DNA from: Allolobophora icterica
Taxonomy: Eukaryota > Annelida > Clitellata > Crassiclitellata > Lumbricidae
DNA: 64,000 nt
NCBI GenBank assembly: GCA_963556255.1
Contig: OY744608.1
Location: forward strand, 31,278,154 to 31,342,153
Reading direction: 5' to 3'
The translations under genes and the position numbers were made by a program. The notes under the pieces are model-generated. The model did not search any database, was not told the origin of the DNA, and saw only the letters and a program-made list of their open reading frames with translations. Shown here in pieces: positions 53,156-64,000 of the stretch; position 1 is the stretch's first letter, and each line of letters starts with the position of its first letter.

Positions 53156-54318
53156 GCAATTGTGGCAGGTGCAACAATCTCTGGAGGCTAGCCAGGTGGG
53201 TGGTTGCTGCTGCAGGTTATTACTTTTAATCTGCTGTTTGGTTCCAAGTTAGTTATGAAATCAATCAGAGTGGAGCTGATAACCAGAATGACGTTGTGAC
53301 GACCCTATTGAGAGCTGGATTTGGTAACACAAACAGGTGAGAAACAAGCGGTGAAGACTGAAGGTCTTCTTGGCTTACATGGCCTTATAATGAGGACTGG
53401 TGTAAAGTAGACAGTGTGACTACACAAGAATCTTGGTTTCCGGCCCCTGTGTCTCATCAGGAGATTCAGCCTTTTTGCTTCAGTCAGGATACAGTTGTTG
53501 TTGCCATACGATGGATCCTGCCTTAAATTGTATGTCAGGTCAATAGGTCATGAATGACATATCTCAGTGTTTGTTCAAGTTCTTCCTGAAATGTTAAGTG
53601 ACATAAAGTTTTTATCTTCACAATTGGCAGAACTTCTAAAATTTTAAACTCAGTGGTAAACTGGAACTGATGGAGTCGAATTGGCTTTGTGAATAAACAG
53701 TTGTGATTGAGTGAAGAGGTACACTGCGGTGATTGTGGAAAGCATCAGATCCCCATGAAGGTGAAAAGTAAAAATACAGGTTTACTTCAACAGATGTTTG
53801 AGATGTTTGAAGTTTTTTTGTGTTCTTATAGTCCAGCGGCATAGCTCCGATATATGAAGCGATTGTGCATTTTGTGATACAAGCATGACATTTGGCACAG
53901 ACATCATACATAGTAGTACTAAGAGATATACATGTAGATATTGGGCCACGCTGAAATATAATTTTTTTGCGGGAAAAAATGGTGGGAAAAAATGAAATAT
54001 GAATTTTTCATAATTTTTGGAAAAGTGGTCTGCAAATAAGATTTAGGACCGTTTTGCTTAATTGGTTTTCAATGTAGAGTTTGGTTTCCATTTAGACTTT
54101 TAATAAATTACTCGATTTTTATTTATATTATTAAAATATTACAGTTTAAATTACTATTGTTGTTGCAGCACAACTAATAATGTCTATACGGGTCAATATA
54201 TGGCTGAACTCCAAAAAAATTGATATACAAGGTTTCTCAGTAGATTTTGTTACCATTTGGTATGCTTATTAGCATCGCAAAAGTCTACTCTATTCTGACC
54301 ATTCGAAAAGGGTCAATT

Positions 54319-54612
54319 TCAAGATGGCGTCCAAGATGGCTGCCGGGAGCTAAAATTGTCTATATCTCAAGCACTATTCAACCTAGAAAGGTGGTTTTGG
54401 TGTCTAACCGTAAGGTTTATTGCTCAGTGTTCAGTTGAAATAACTTTAATCACTTTCTGTATATTTAAGATGGCGTCCAAGATGGCTGCCGGGAGCTAAA
54501 ATTGTCTATATCTCAAGCACTATTCAACCTAGAAAGGTGGTTTTGGTGTCTAACCGTAAGGTTTATTGCTCAGTTTTCAGTTGAAATAACGTTACTTAAT
54601 ATATCATTTACT
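54319..54612 (+). repeat. Tandem 146-bp units with YY1-like motifs, left arm
   Basis: Two units start at 54321 and 54467. Each begins AAGATGGCGTCCAAGATGGC followed by TGCCGGGAGC, that is, two YY1-like AAGATGGC sites 13 bp apart. The rest of the unit is GTCTATATCTCAAGCACTAT and a CTAACCGTAAGGTTTATTGC segment. Confidence 0.9.
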
Positions 54613-55072
54613 GACAAATTCAATGGTCATACAGTTTACAGCTACATGTATAGCTTACACATACAATTAGTCACTACTAATCGTCATCGTCCGACTCCTC
54701 TGGAAGGAACTCTTTATGTTGATTGTCCATTTTTTAACTTGGCACTGTCCACAGGTAGAAGGACATAGTAGTCTATTTCTTCTAGAGCGTGCTTGGCAGA
54801 AGTACATAGTAGTCCATTTCTTCTAGAGCGTACTTCGAAAATCTATCGCATGCCCAGCTGATGCTCCGGTTGCGATCAATATAATTCTTGACGATACTGC
54901 TATTGTACACATGTTGAAACCAGCTGATTCAAAAACTCCATGAGTATGCCAGACACATTTTCATTCCTTTTATCAATGGAAAGCTCCAGAGTGCTACACG
55001 CGTGGATATAGTATGGGACACTTATAAAGCGGAGTCCTTAAAAAGCACTGCAAGAATTGAACGTGCAAAGGT

Positions 55073-55811
55073 AGGCCTACTGGTAAACGGACACTTACCC
55101 CCCTGGACATATTCCCCCGGACATATTCCCCCGGACAGTTACCCCCCGGATAATCCCCCCGTACTAGGATATTTCCCTCTGTGCAACATACACAAAGCTT
55201 TCTGTTTTAATGATCAAAACATACATACATAAATACGTACATACATAAATGTATGCATGTATACATACATGCATACATACATACATGCGTGCATAGTTAC
55301 ATGCATGCGTACATACATACATACATGTATACATACATGCATACATATATTCATACATGCATGCATGCATGTATACATACATGCACGCATACATAGATGC
55401 ATATGGCATATGCATGCATGCATACATACTTACATACATGCATACATACATGCATACATACTTATATACATACATCCTTGCATACATACTTACATACATG
55501 CATACATACATACATACATACTTACATACATACTTACGTGCATGCATACATACATGCATACATACATATATACTTACATACATGCATACATGCATACATA
55601 CTTGCATACATACATGCATATATACACATATACATACATACACACAGAAATCCACAGAGGGGGGAATTTGTCCGGGGGGGAAATGACCTACCTAGAATCG
55701 GGGGGGAGTGTCCGGGAGGGGGTAACTGTCCGGGGGGGGGGTAACTGTCCGGGGGTGAATATGTCCGGGGGAATATGTCCAGGGGGTAACTGTCCGGCAC
55801 TCAGGCCTACT
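55073..55811. mobile_element. GC-rich foldback element (721 bp at 55082-55802) with 9-bp duplication
   Basis: Direct repeats AGGCCTACT flank it (55073-55081 and 55803-55811). The ends are inverted copies built from tandem GGACATATTCCCCC and GGACAGTTACCCCCC motifs. The right end on the + strand appears as GTCCGGGGG units. The centre is a long CATA/CATG microsatellite. No ORF beyond microsatellite artefacts. It interrupts the pseudogene at 54838-56500. Confidence 0.8.
55205..55645. repeat. Compound (CATA)n/(CATG)n microsatellite
   Basis: About 440 bp of CATACATACATGCATA-type repeats, open in all frames and therefore the source of several false long ORFs on both strands. Confidence 0.95.
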
Positions 55812-56997
55812 AGCCGCTTCTGTTGCACAAACACTGGCACCGGAGGATAAAATATGGCTCGCTTTTGAAGTTGGAAGGAATTTCCGGTACTTAGCAGCTC
55901 ATGAAATTGATCCTGGTCTTGGACCAGAGAGGGCAGTTCTAAGCATTGCCAATGTTTCACGCATTGACAGGCTGTGACACTGTGTCCAGTTTGTCTGGAC
56001 ATGGTAAGAAAACCGCTTGGCCCATGCATTTGGACTGCTTATCCAGATGTGACAAGTGCCTTGCTTAAAGTATCATGTGCAGCATCTGCAATACTAGTTG
56101 ATGTCTTCCATTCAATCGAAAGGTTTGTGATACTTATGTATGACCGCACAAGCACAGACTCGGACATCAACAAAGCACGGAAAAAGTTGTTTGCCAGGAA
56201 ATGCAATGTTCAGTTAATCCCACCAACGAAGGCAGCTTTGGAGCAATACATCAAGGGGCACTTTGCCAAAGAAGCCTCGTTTGGGGGCAGATTCTGCTAC
56301 CAAATCCTGAGTTGCCATCTCCAACCAAATGGGGTTGGACAAAGGCTGATGATAACACATATGAGCCTAACTGGACAACTCTGCAGGAAGCATCCACGAC
56401 CTGCAAAGAGTTGGTGTCATGCAAGTGCAAGAAGGATTGTGTAAAAAAGATGTTCTTGCAGGAAGCTCTCACTTCAACATACTGTTTTATGTGTCTGTGA
56501 AGGTGACTGTTCAACACGCAGAGATCCGTAGATGAATACATACATTCTATTTCAACTGTTTCAAATATAACCTTGATTCCTAAGAAACATATTAGAGAAA
56601 ATTTTGAAAAGAAAAAACCCAAAAATTTTATTTAAACCTTGACAGTTTGTAACGTTGATTTTAACTTCATTTTTTATTTGAACCTTGAACCTTGACATTT
56701 TTAAAGGCTGTAGAAGAAATGGACTACCTGCCTGTGGACAGTGCCAAGTTAAAAAATGGACAATCAACATAAAAAGTTCCTTCCAGAGGAGTCGGACGAT
56801 GACGATTAGTAGTGACTAATTGTATGTGTAAGCTATACATGTAGCTGTAAACTATATGACCATTGGATTTGTCAGTAAATGATATATTAAGTAACGTTAT
56901 TTCAACTGAAAACTGAGCAATGAACCTTACGGTTAGACACCAAAACCACCTTTCTAGGTTGAATAGTGCTTGAGATATAGACAATTTTAGCTCCCGG

Positions 56998-57400
56998 CAG
57001 CCATCTTGGACGCCATCTTGAATATACAGAAAGTGATTAAAGTTATTTCAACTGAACACTGAGCAATAGACCTTACGGTTATACACCAAAACCACCTTTC
57101 TAGGTTGAATAGTGCTTGAGATATAGACAATTTTAACTCCCGGCAGCCATCTTGGACGCCATCTTGAAATCAATCAATCAATCAATCAATCATAAAATTT
57201 ATATAGCGCCTCTTCAAGAGTTCTACTCAGAGGCGCATACAGAAAATGATACAGAAAGTGATTAAAGTTATTTTAACTGAACACTGAGCAATAAACCCTA
57301 CGGTTAGACACCAACACCACCTTTCTAGGTTGAATAGTGCTTGAGATATAGACAATTTTAGCTCCCGGCAGCCATCTTGGACGCCATCTTGAAATTGACC
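56998..57400 (-). repeat. Tandem YY1-like motif units, right arm, one split by a LINE tail
   Basis: Three units with CCATCTTGGACGCCATCTTG at 57001, 57147 and 57372. The first spacing is 146 and the second 225, that is 146 plus 79. The 79 extra bases (57169-57247) are a reverse-strand LINE/SINE hairpin tail with (ATCA)n. Confidence 0.9.
57169..57247 (-). mobile_element. 79-bp LINE/SINE tail insertion
   Basis: Forward text: CAATCAATCAATCAATCAAT, then TATATAGCGCCTCTTCAAG and CTACTCAGAGGCGCAT. Only the 3' hairpin and its simple-repeat end were inserted, showing that the tail alone can be the whole product of a truncated reverse-transcription event. Confidence 0.85.
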
Positions 57401-59759
57401 CTTTTCGAATGGTCAGAATAGAGTAGACTTTTGCGATGCTAATAAGCATACCAAATGGTAACAAAATCTACTGAGAAACCTTTTATATCAATTTTTTTGG
57501 AGTTCAGCCATATATTGACCCGTATAGACATTATTAGTTGTGCTGCAACAACAATAGTAATTTAAACTGTAATATTTTAATAATATAAATAAAAATCGAG
57601 TAATTTATTAAAAGTCCAAATGGAAACTAAACTCTACATTGAAAACCAATTAAGCAAAACGGTCCTAAATCTTATTTGCAGACCACTTTTCCAAAAATTA
57701 TTAAAAATTCATATTTTATTTTTTCCCGCCATTTTTTCCCGCCAAAGAAATAATATTTCAGCGTGGCCCAATATCTATATCTCTTAGTACTACTATGTAT
57801 GACGTCTATGCCAAATTTCATGCTTGTATCACAAAATGCACAATTGATTTGCTATGCCGCTGTACTATTAGATAGATGCAGAAGAGAAAGATTTCATTAA
57901 AGTTGTCTAGACAAGGTTAACGTGGTGGATGGCAACTGTTGTCATCACCACTATTACTGTTGGTGTTATTGTTTTTTGTGATTAGTATAAGCTCTTTTGT
58001 TCTTATTAAATTGTTATTTGGTTATAATATTTATTTTCTTAATTGTTATGAGCACTGCTGTTCATATTGTTGATTACAATACATGTATTGCGACTGAATG
58101 AGAAGGCTTTCCATGATGATGCCTTGAGCTGCCAGTATGTTAAGTGTTACAGAGTTAGGCCTGTTTTACTTAGCTGATGACTAACAAGAGACCAGAGTGC
58201 AATTAACCTGAATGACTCAGTCAGCCAGCCACTCACCCAGGTACACAGTCCTTCCAGTGGCAGATTCAGCAGTTGAGCTGCCAAGGCTGCTGCAGCAGCT
58301 GCTCTGAGTAAACGCAAGATGGAGTGAAGAAGTGAATACACATGGGATAACTTATGTGCTGCTTGGAGTTAGTTATTACCTACGAGCTCGTGCTCTGAGT
58401 CCTGGAAAACGTAGCAAGAGTAACAGTTTCCACGCTTGTGGCAGGGCTCAGTCTACATGGGTTGGCCCTAGATAAATCACTCTGTAACAGAAAGGTGTAG
58501 TGTAAGTTGAAACTTATTTAACATCACTTCTATGGGTCATTTTAGTGGTGATCAGAAACTTAACAACCGAGAGGCAGCAGAGATTTTGGAATGCTGGGTA
58601 TTTCATGCCTTAGACTACCAGAAAGCATAGTATTCCAGGTTTTGATAGGTCCTGTGGATGGTCCTCTATATGATGCATTTATGTATATATTGTGTTAACG
58701 GCATCTTTAATGACACAAACTAGTACAAATTTCACGTAACATCTGTTATTCTATTAATATATGAATAATTTCAAAAAAAGTGTAAAGTAACATTTTACAG
58801 TCACTTTTCAGTGGTTTAGGAAACTGCTTATTCATTAAATGGTGATACAGGTACTGGTACACGATATCTAGTGATGAATTGGCTGAATGATGAAGGATAC
58901 TCTCATTACAAGTTTGGAATTGAATGTAACTTGGTGATTTAGAATAGTAGCTGAGTGTGATACATTATTATTATAATTTTTTGTTTTATATGCTTATATA
59001 ATATATTATGATCTCTCGGGATTTCAAAAGCGCTGGAGAAATATAGAATGTCTAAGGTGGCTGAACCTCTTCAAGTTTTGGCAGTTCAAAGGAAGTGCTG
59101 TGAAAGACGACAGCATTGCAGCATTGAATCACAACTGATTGGCACTGGAAGAGATGGCTTGTTTCTCTTGCATCTCCAGATAGATTTTTATTATTATTAT
59201 TACTTAGTAACTTTACGACACTGGTGTCTGATGCACAAGGTATCAACTGATGGCACACCAAAATCAAGCTGCAGTCAGGTCAATACCCAAAAAGTCTGTC
59301 CTCTGAACAGCCAGAGTTGACTACTAGTCTATTAAGCTGAACTCTTCTGGTTCAAGCCTTTCTGGAGATAGTTCTAGTTGGGTTATTGCCGATGTGGATT
59401 AGAACGTAGTTGATTCATGCTTCTGTGCACAATGTGTAGTATTTGTGTCTTTAATGACACAAGAATCAATCAAGTGTACTGATCTATGTTATTCATCATT
59501 CCTGTAGCCTTGAACAAGAACTGGATATAAATCCTTGTGCTTACGTTGTGTTAAAGCAGATGCCCAGCAGGCTGATGTGCTAGTTATACATGCTGGTATC
59601 TATGCCTATGTCTTAGAAATGGATGCTGTTAGCTGCCTTTAGGCATGTCCAGGAATTGCGCTTTAGTCTTTTAGTCCAGTATAAGGCGTTGTCATCTGCA
59701 TGTTGGCCACAAGTAAACACTTGGCAGCAGTTGTTTCTGTGACAGAGAAATGACAACTA

Positions 59760-60595
59760 CAGTGAAACACCGTTAACGCGCGCACCATTAACATGCGAGT
59801 CTGTTTTACACGAGGTGCCACCATGCCTCCCAACACCACGAGATTAACGTGCAGGTTCTTTAACACACGATAGCTTAATGAAAATGATAGCGCTAATATA
59901 GTGACAAATGATGATGCTGAATATTTTGCGAAAAATTGCCACCGAATTTCACTTACAGATGCTCGCAATGCGCCACAAACACTGGCTCAGTATTTTAAGG
60001 AACAAGGTTCCAATTACATTGAGATTATCCAACTACAACTGTTGCATCTCCCAACGCAGAGGAACAATGAGCCCTGCCGTGGGACCCAGGGGAAAGGAGA
60101 AAACCTGCCTTCAACAGTCTTTGTTGACCCCTCTAACATCGGCACACATGGATTCCTCAGCGAACATCGATGCACGTGGACTTCTTTGTCTGTAATTAGG
60201 TTAACAGAGCTGTAGCTCTCGTTCTTTCATCGCCCAAGCCCGACAAAGTCTTTGGCAGCAGTTCGTCAAAATGTGGCCTTTATTTGCTGCCCATTCTCTC
60301 GTCAAATATTAGCCTTTGATACACCACCTTTTGTAAAATAATTATTGTTTCTTTTCTATTTTCTTCTGCATTTGGTAAAATGCATGTGTATTTGTTCTTA
60401 GCAGAGCAAGGTAATTTTTTTAGCTAATAATGATGCTTAAGATTTGCCAACTACACATTTGTGCAAATGTAAGCAATGCATAATTATACATTACTGCTAT
60501 ACCTAGAAGCTAACAGACTTGTTAAGCTGTGCACATGTGACATGCGGTTCCGATGGCGTGCCTCCCAATGGCCGCGTGTTATCGGTGTTTCACTG
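59760..60595 (+). mobile_element. Pogo/Tigger-like deletion derivative
   Basis: Inverted ends CAGTGAAACACCG(T/A)TAAC with TA on both sides (59758-59759 and 60596-60597). Inside, 59901-60000 encodes AEYFAKNCHRISLTDARN and TLAQYFKEQG, resembling the C-terminal tail of pogo-type transposases. Helix-turn-helix and DDE parts are missing. 836 bp. Confidence 0.78.
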
Positions 60596-60940
60596 TACTT
60601 TCTATTCACTGTTCAGAGAAAGTGTTACAGTGATATGGTTTGTATTGAAGTATTGTTTATTATTGTGAGTTGGAAAAGTTTGTGTTTTCAATCAGCAATT
60701 AGAAATACTGCTATCTATAAATGCTGAAAGTGTGAGCTAGTGCTAAATAGTATAATCTGTTGGGTCTAGATTTGAATTGGCATAGGTTTATGCTTCAGGG
60801 AAGTTTAGAGTAAAATCAGAACAATTTATAAGCATAGTTGTTTGTAGATGTCCCTGATTTGATGGGCATCTTGGACATGCACCTTAATGATTGGACTGCA
60901 TGGTTTGTAGAATGCCCTAGTTATATATATAATATATATA

Positions 60941-61720
60941 CACGGTGAGTCATAAAAAAACGTGTCCCTACATATTTTGCTATAACTTCGTCAGATATCA
61001 GATCATGTTAAAGAAATTTTAAGTAAAGATAGAGGAGTTATTAGAGAACATTAGGAAACTTTAAGTTTATGTTCAAATTGACCTCCTTGGACATCCAATG
61101 CCATTTGCGCATGCGCAAAGACGCATACACCGCTACTTGACTGATTCATCAATGATGCGCTGATCCATTTCGTCCCATGCCTCCAAAACTCGATGATGAA
61201 ACTCGTTGACATCAAGAGTTCGATATCTGTAGACCTTTCTTGGATGCCACTCCATATTTTATACTCTACCCGGATTTAAATCAGGGATGTTAGGTGGCCA
61301 CAAGGTAGGCGGAATTGTCAGGTGTTTCAGTTTGGAGTAACTCAAAAGTATCATTGTCGACCGTTCTGACCGTTAGCCGGCCGACGATAAAAAACCCAGT
61401 TTTATCGATCTTTGAAGGGAGAACATTAAATCCACCACGAAACAATCCTTTATCTGAAAATTCCTTTAAAAGTGTCGCACCGTCATTTTTATTCTTTTTT
61501 AAATATGACATGTTTACCTCTTTCGGTAAACACCATTTTGTCGAGGGTTGTCGTGACGTAATTATAGTTTAGGCAGGTCCAGCTTTTTATAAGAAATAAT
61601 TTATACAGCACTTAGCTAGACTATCAAGCGTCATTATTCTGAAATTTCATTAAAATTGATGGTTATCTGCATTAATTATTTTAAGTTATGTAGGGACACG
61701 TTTTTTAATGACTCACCGTG
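60941..61720 (-). mobile_element. Mariner/Tc1-like deletion derivative 2
   Basis: 34-bp inverted ends starting CACGGTGAGTCAT with one mismatch, and TA on both sides. It is inserted inside a (TA)n-(GA)n microsatellite. On the minus strand the transposase N-terminus is at about 61511-61350 (MSYLKKNKNDGATLLKEFSD, FRGGFNVL.SKIDKTG). The C-terminal part follows at about 61310-61140 with LWPPNIPDLNP in another frame. The middle, including most catalytic residues, is deleted. Confidence 0.88.
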
Positions 61721-61865
<145 letters not shown>

Positions 61866-63184
61866 AGCGCTGGGCTGCTTGCTAGTCAAGAGGCTTGTCT
61901 AAATTTTAGACTGTATATAGCTGTGGGTAATAAATAACACTTGAAGACTTGAAGGCCCTTCAGGAAAGATCTGCCTAACTACTCTTATGGCTGGGAGGAT
62001 AAAAAGGCTACTTGCTGTTCCAGGGCTCATAGCCCATTGCTTCCTGTTAGGCAGAGTAGCATCTAATTGTTTATAGCATTTCCTGAACAGTCTAATCCAG
62101 CTGAGTGTCATGATTTCTAAATGGCCATTAGAAAAGGATTTGGTCCAAATAAAAAATGCTGATTGATAATTCTTACTGCAGGTTGTTCTTGTTGAATGGT
62201 GACTGAATATGAATGCATTTTTTTTGTTTTTCCAAGTGTGAGTGAACTGATTTTACCTGTTCCTTATTTGTTCTTTCTTACACTTTGGTGTTCAGCTCCA
62301 CTTATTTAATTCATAAACCTCTGTCTGGTCACTAAATGCACCTTTTAAGTTGTATGTGTATTGTGTAAGCATTTATGCAACAGGGGTTTGAGAGCCTTGC
62401 AAAAATGTCAAAATTTGAAATGTGTTTCGTGATTTGCTTCCATTTAGTGCCTATCTTACCTCTGATCATGTGATACTTCAGTACAGTGGACACAGCAATG
62501 TCATTATAGTAACTCCACTGACAAAAAAAATTCTTTCCATGGTTGGTTGTGGCCACAGTATTTAGGAGGTATTTGGCCGTCAGATGCTCTGCAGTATAAT
62601 GGGGATGGGAGGGATGGAAGGAAAGAAGGAAGAAAGGAAGGTGGATAAAATTTCTCTTAGGTAAGAGTCCTGGTCATTAAGTTCTAATAATTTATGCTTT
62701 TGTGTTAATTATCAGTGCACTGCTGAAAAGAATTCACTGCAATTTGATCTGCAATTCAGAACTGTTACATTTTCCTGTGACTTACAAGTATCGCATATAT
62801 AACAGAAGAAAATTTGAAATATTTGATTAAATAATTTGATTAAAATTGGCTTTGTTCTCATGTCTATTTGTGGACCCTATGTAGTATTCTGAGTTTTCCT
62901 AAAGGCACTGACTACACCAAGCAGCTCTTAAAAATTCACTTGCCGTAACTTTTATTTGAGTACTGCACAAATGAATGTGTTTGGGAACTGTTTTTGACTT
63001 TTCATTCAGATTTCTCTCTCCATTTGGCGTTTGTTTTCACAGCTTGTTCTGTTTTCAGTTGTAATCTGTTTATAAAAAATGCATGTCTGTTGAGACTGAC
63101 TCAGGCCACCACTATACAGCTGTTGATAAGACGTCTTTGTTTGCCACAGGGTCTATTAACAATGCCTCTGATGCTTTTTTTTAG

Positions 63185-63275
63185 TGATGATGTAAAGAAG
63201 TTGGGCTTTACTGTGATAATAGACATGCGCGGTTCAACTTGGCACAATGTTAAACCAATATTACGAGTTCTTCAG
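63185..63275 (+). CDS. trio: trio coding exon 4 (SEC14/CRAL-TRIO domain)
   Basis: Acceptor TTTTTTTTAG, donor CTTCAG|GTATTA. One base completes the Ser codon from exon 3, then 30 codons follow and the exon ends in phase 0. The product DDVKKLGFTVIIDMRGSTWH and NVKPILRVLQ matches vertebrate Trio EEVCKRGFTVIVDMRGSKWD and SIKPLLKILQ. The next exon lies beyond the window. Confidence 0.97.
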
Positions 63276-64000
63276 GTATTATAATCTCTTCTGTAAAGAA
63301 TTAAATATTCAATTTTCATCATTGTGACATTTTTAGAAAGAAAAATTTTGTAGGTTGTCAAGTTGCTTTAAAAAATTGTAAAAATGCTGTAGAATAATAA
63401 AATTTTAATTTGCTCCCTGGACAATTTTTATTTGACTGGAGACAGATACTACAGAATATTATGCTATTACTGTATGCCTGTGGCTAGATCTGAACAGACT
63501 TAGCCTTTGTAAAGTTTGTATGGAGATACTGTAATGCCATGTAGAATATAAGGCCTTCATTATTCACTGTATTAAAGAATTTTATTATATTGATTCTTAT
63601 CTAGCAACTTTTTAGTGCCACTAGTATTTTTCATCTGATAGCAACCAGTGACACTGTTGCAGAATGCTTCGGTTTGTGTGGTTAGGTATAGTAAATTATG
63701 TTAAGCATGTTTGTATATGTATATGCATATATACATATGTCTTGACTTTTTTATAGCACCTTTTAAGAGCTTCTCAAGAGTACTTGAGATGTGCAGGGTT
63801 GTTTAGCAATTCCCAAAAATGTGTTTTAATATTAGAATCCGTGAATGTGTGTGTGTGTGTGTGTGTTTGAGTGTGTGTGTGTATGTGTTTGTGTGATTTA
63901 ATATTAGCTGTGAATGTGTGTGTGTGTGTGTGTGTATATATATTATATATATAATGTATATACAGAAATATATATATATACACGTACACACATGTGTGTG
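63276..64000 (+). other. Start of trio intron 4
   Basis: AT-rich. It holds a degenerate reverse-strand LINE/SINE tail at about 63750-63790 (TTATAGCACCTTTTAAGAGC), then a (TG)n-(TA)n microsatellite from about 63845 to the end. Confidence 0.7.

Larger units (their letters stand above)
54838..56500 (+). pseudogene. Broken transposon-encoded protein of a widespread invertebrate family
   Basis: Pieces in different frames line up with an uncharacterised protein family repeated in many cnidarian and mollusc genomes, probably a transposase or its partner. Piece 1 (54838-55069): INIILDDTAIVHMLKP, then after a frame change HIFIPFINGKLQSATRVDIV and WDTYKAESLKSTARIERAK. Piece 2 (55830-55975): PEDKIWLAFEVG, RYLAAHEIDPGLGPERA, then a frame with TGCDTVSSLSGHGKKTAW. 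Piece 3 (about 56030-56290): SIERFVILMYDRTS and QLIPPTKAALEQYIKGHF. Piece 4, another frame (about 56290-56460): PSPTKWGW and a Cys-rich CKELVSCKCKKDC. At least three frameshifts, an internal loss and a 721-bp insertion make it dead. Function is not known to me. Confidence 0.75.
53831..57865 (+). mobile_element. Long-TIR DNA transposon (4.0 kb), superfamily not assigned
   Basis: Left arm about 53831-54770 and right arm about 56709-57865 are inverted copies across their whole length, starting GT(A/C)CAGCGGCATAGC and flanked by TA (53829-53830 and 57866-57867). Each arm carries tandem 146-bp units, two on the left and three on the right. The interior has a broken ORF on the + strand interrupted by another element. 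The arms differ by point changes, one extra unit and a 79-bp insertion (57169-57247). TA flanks would fit a TA-targeting family, but the protein is unlike Tc1/mariner, so I leave it open. Confidence 0.85.

Noticed and set aside
55164..55850. Several ORFs of 70-197 codons on both strands
   Set aside because: Products of the CATA/CATG microsatellite, which has few stops in any frame (MYVCM- and YIHT-type translations).

Overview
The window is animal nuclear DNA. It has spliced coding exons with consensus GT/AG borders, long AT-rich introns, tRNA-headed SINEs, CR1/L2-like and other LINE fragments, hAT, mariner and pogo-type DNA transposons, and long microsatellites. The repeat mix looks like an invertebrate, perhaps a lophotrochozoan, but I cannot name the species.

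Host gene. I recognise the first four coding exons of a Trio/Kalirin-type RhoGEF on the + strand: 4780-4864, 40018-40101, 52482-52614 and 63185-63275. All three intron phases agree across the joins. The encoded 131 residues match the Trio N-terminus and the start of its CRAL-TRIO/SEC14-like domain (motifs GGRDKRGG and DMRGS). A promoter-like segment (E-box palindrome, paired ETS sites, two CCAAT boxes, YY1-like site) lies just upstream at 4556-4720. The gene continues past the right edge.

The main mobile element. A complete Maverick/Polinton of about 17 kb (11407-28371) sits in trio intron 1. It has near-identical terminal inverted repeats of about 245 bp and a 6-bp target duplication, TTAACT. 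Thirteen uninterrupted reading frames fill it. On the minus strand: two unknown proteins, a phage-like fibre, adenain-like protease, a pX-like precursor, major capsid protein, a core-like protein, minor capsid (penton) protein, a conserved Polinton protein, packaging ATPase, protein-primed DNA polymerase B and a small Cys-rich protein. On the plus strand: a zinc-ribbon/phospholipase A2 protein and a retroviral-type integrase. The left arm has no genes and carries a 94/103-bp minisatellite. The set covers integration, protein-primed replication, packaging, capsid assembly, maturation, attachment and entry, so the element looks like an integrated virus.

Strongest observation. The protease frame has no ATG ahead of its conserved start. 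The upstream 164-codon frame ends with a canonical A_AAA_AAC slippery heptamer directly before its stop, followed by an 8-nt spacer and an 11-bp bulged stem-loop. The shift it predicts (-1) is exactly the one that enters the protease frame.

Rest of the window. 1-1689 is the RT end of a LINE running in from the left. Intron 1 also holds nested hAT MITEs (5834-6341), a LINE fragment (10543-11245) and several SINEs. Intron 2 holds LINE tails, a mariner-like deletion derivative (49636-50430) and a hAT element (51374-52050). Intron 3 holds a 4-kb long-TIR transposon (53831-57865) with YY1-like motif arrays and a broken transposon ORF, itself interrupted by a 721-bp GC-rich foldback element. It also holds a pogo-like element (59760-60595) and a second mariner derivative (60941-61720). 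A conserved hairpin tail is shared by the LINEs and one SINE family across the window.
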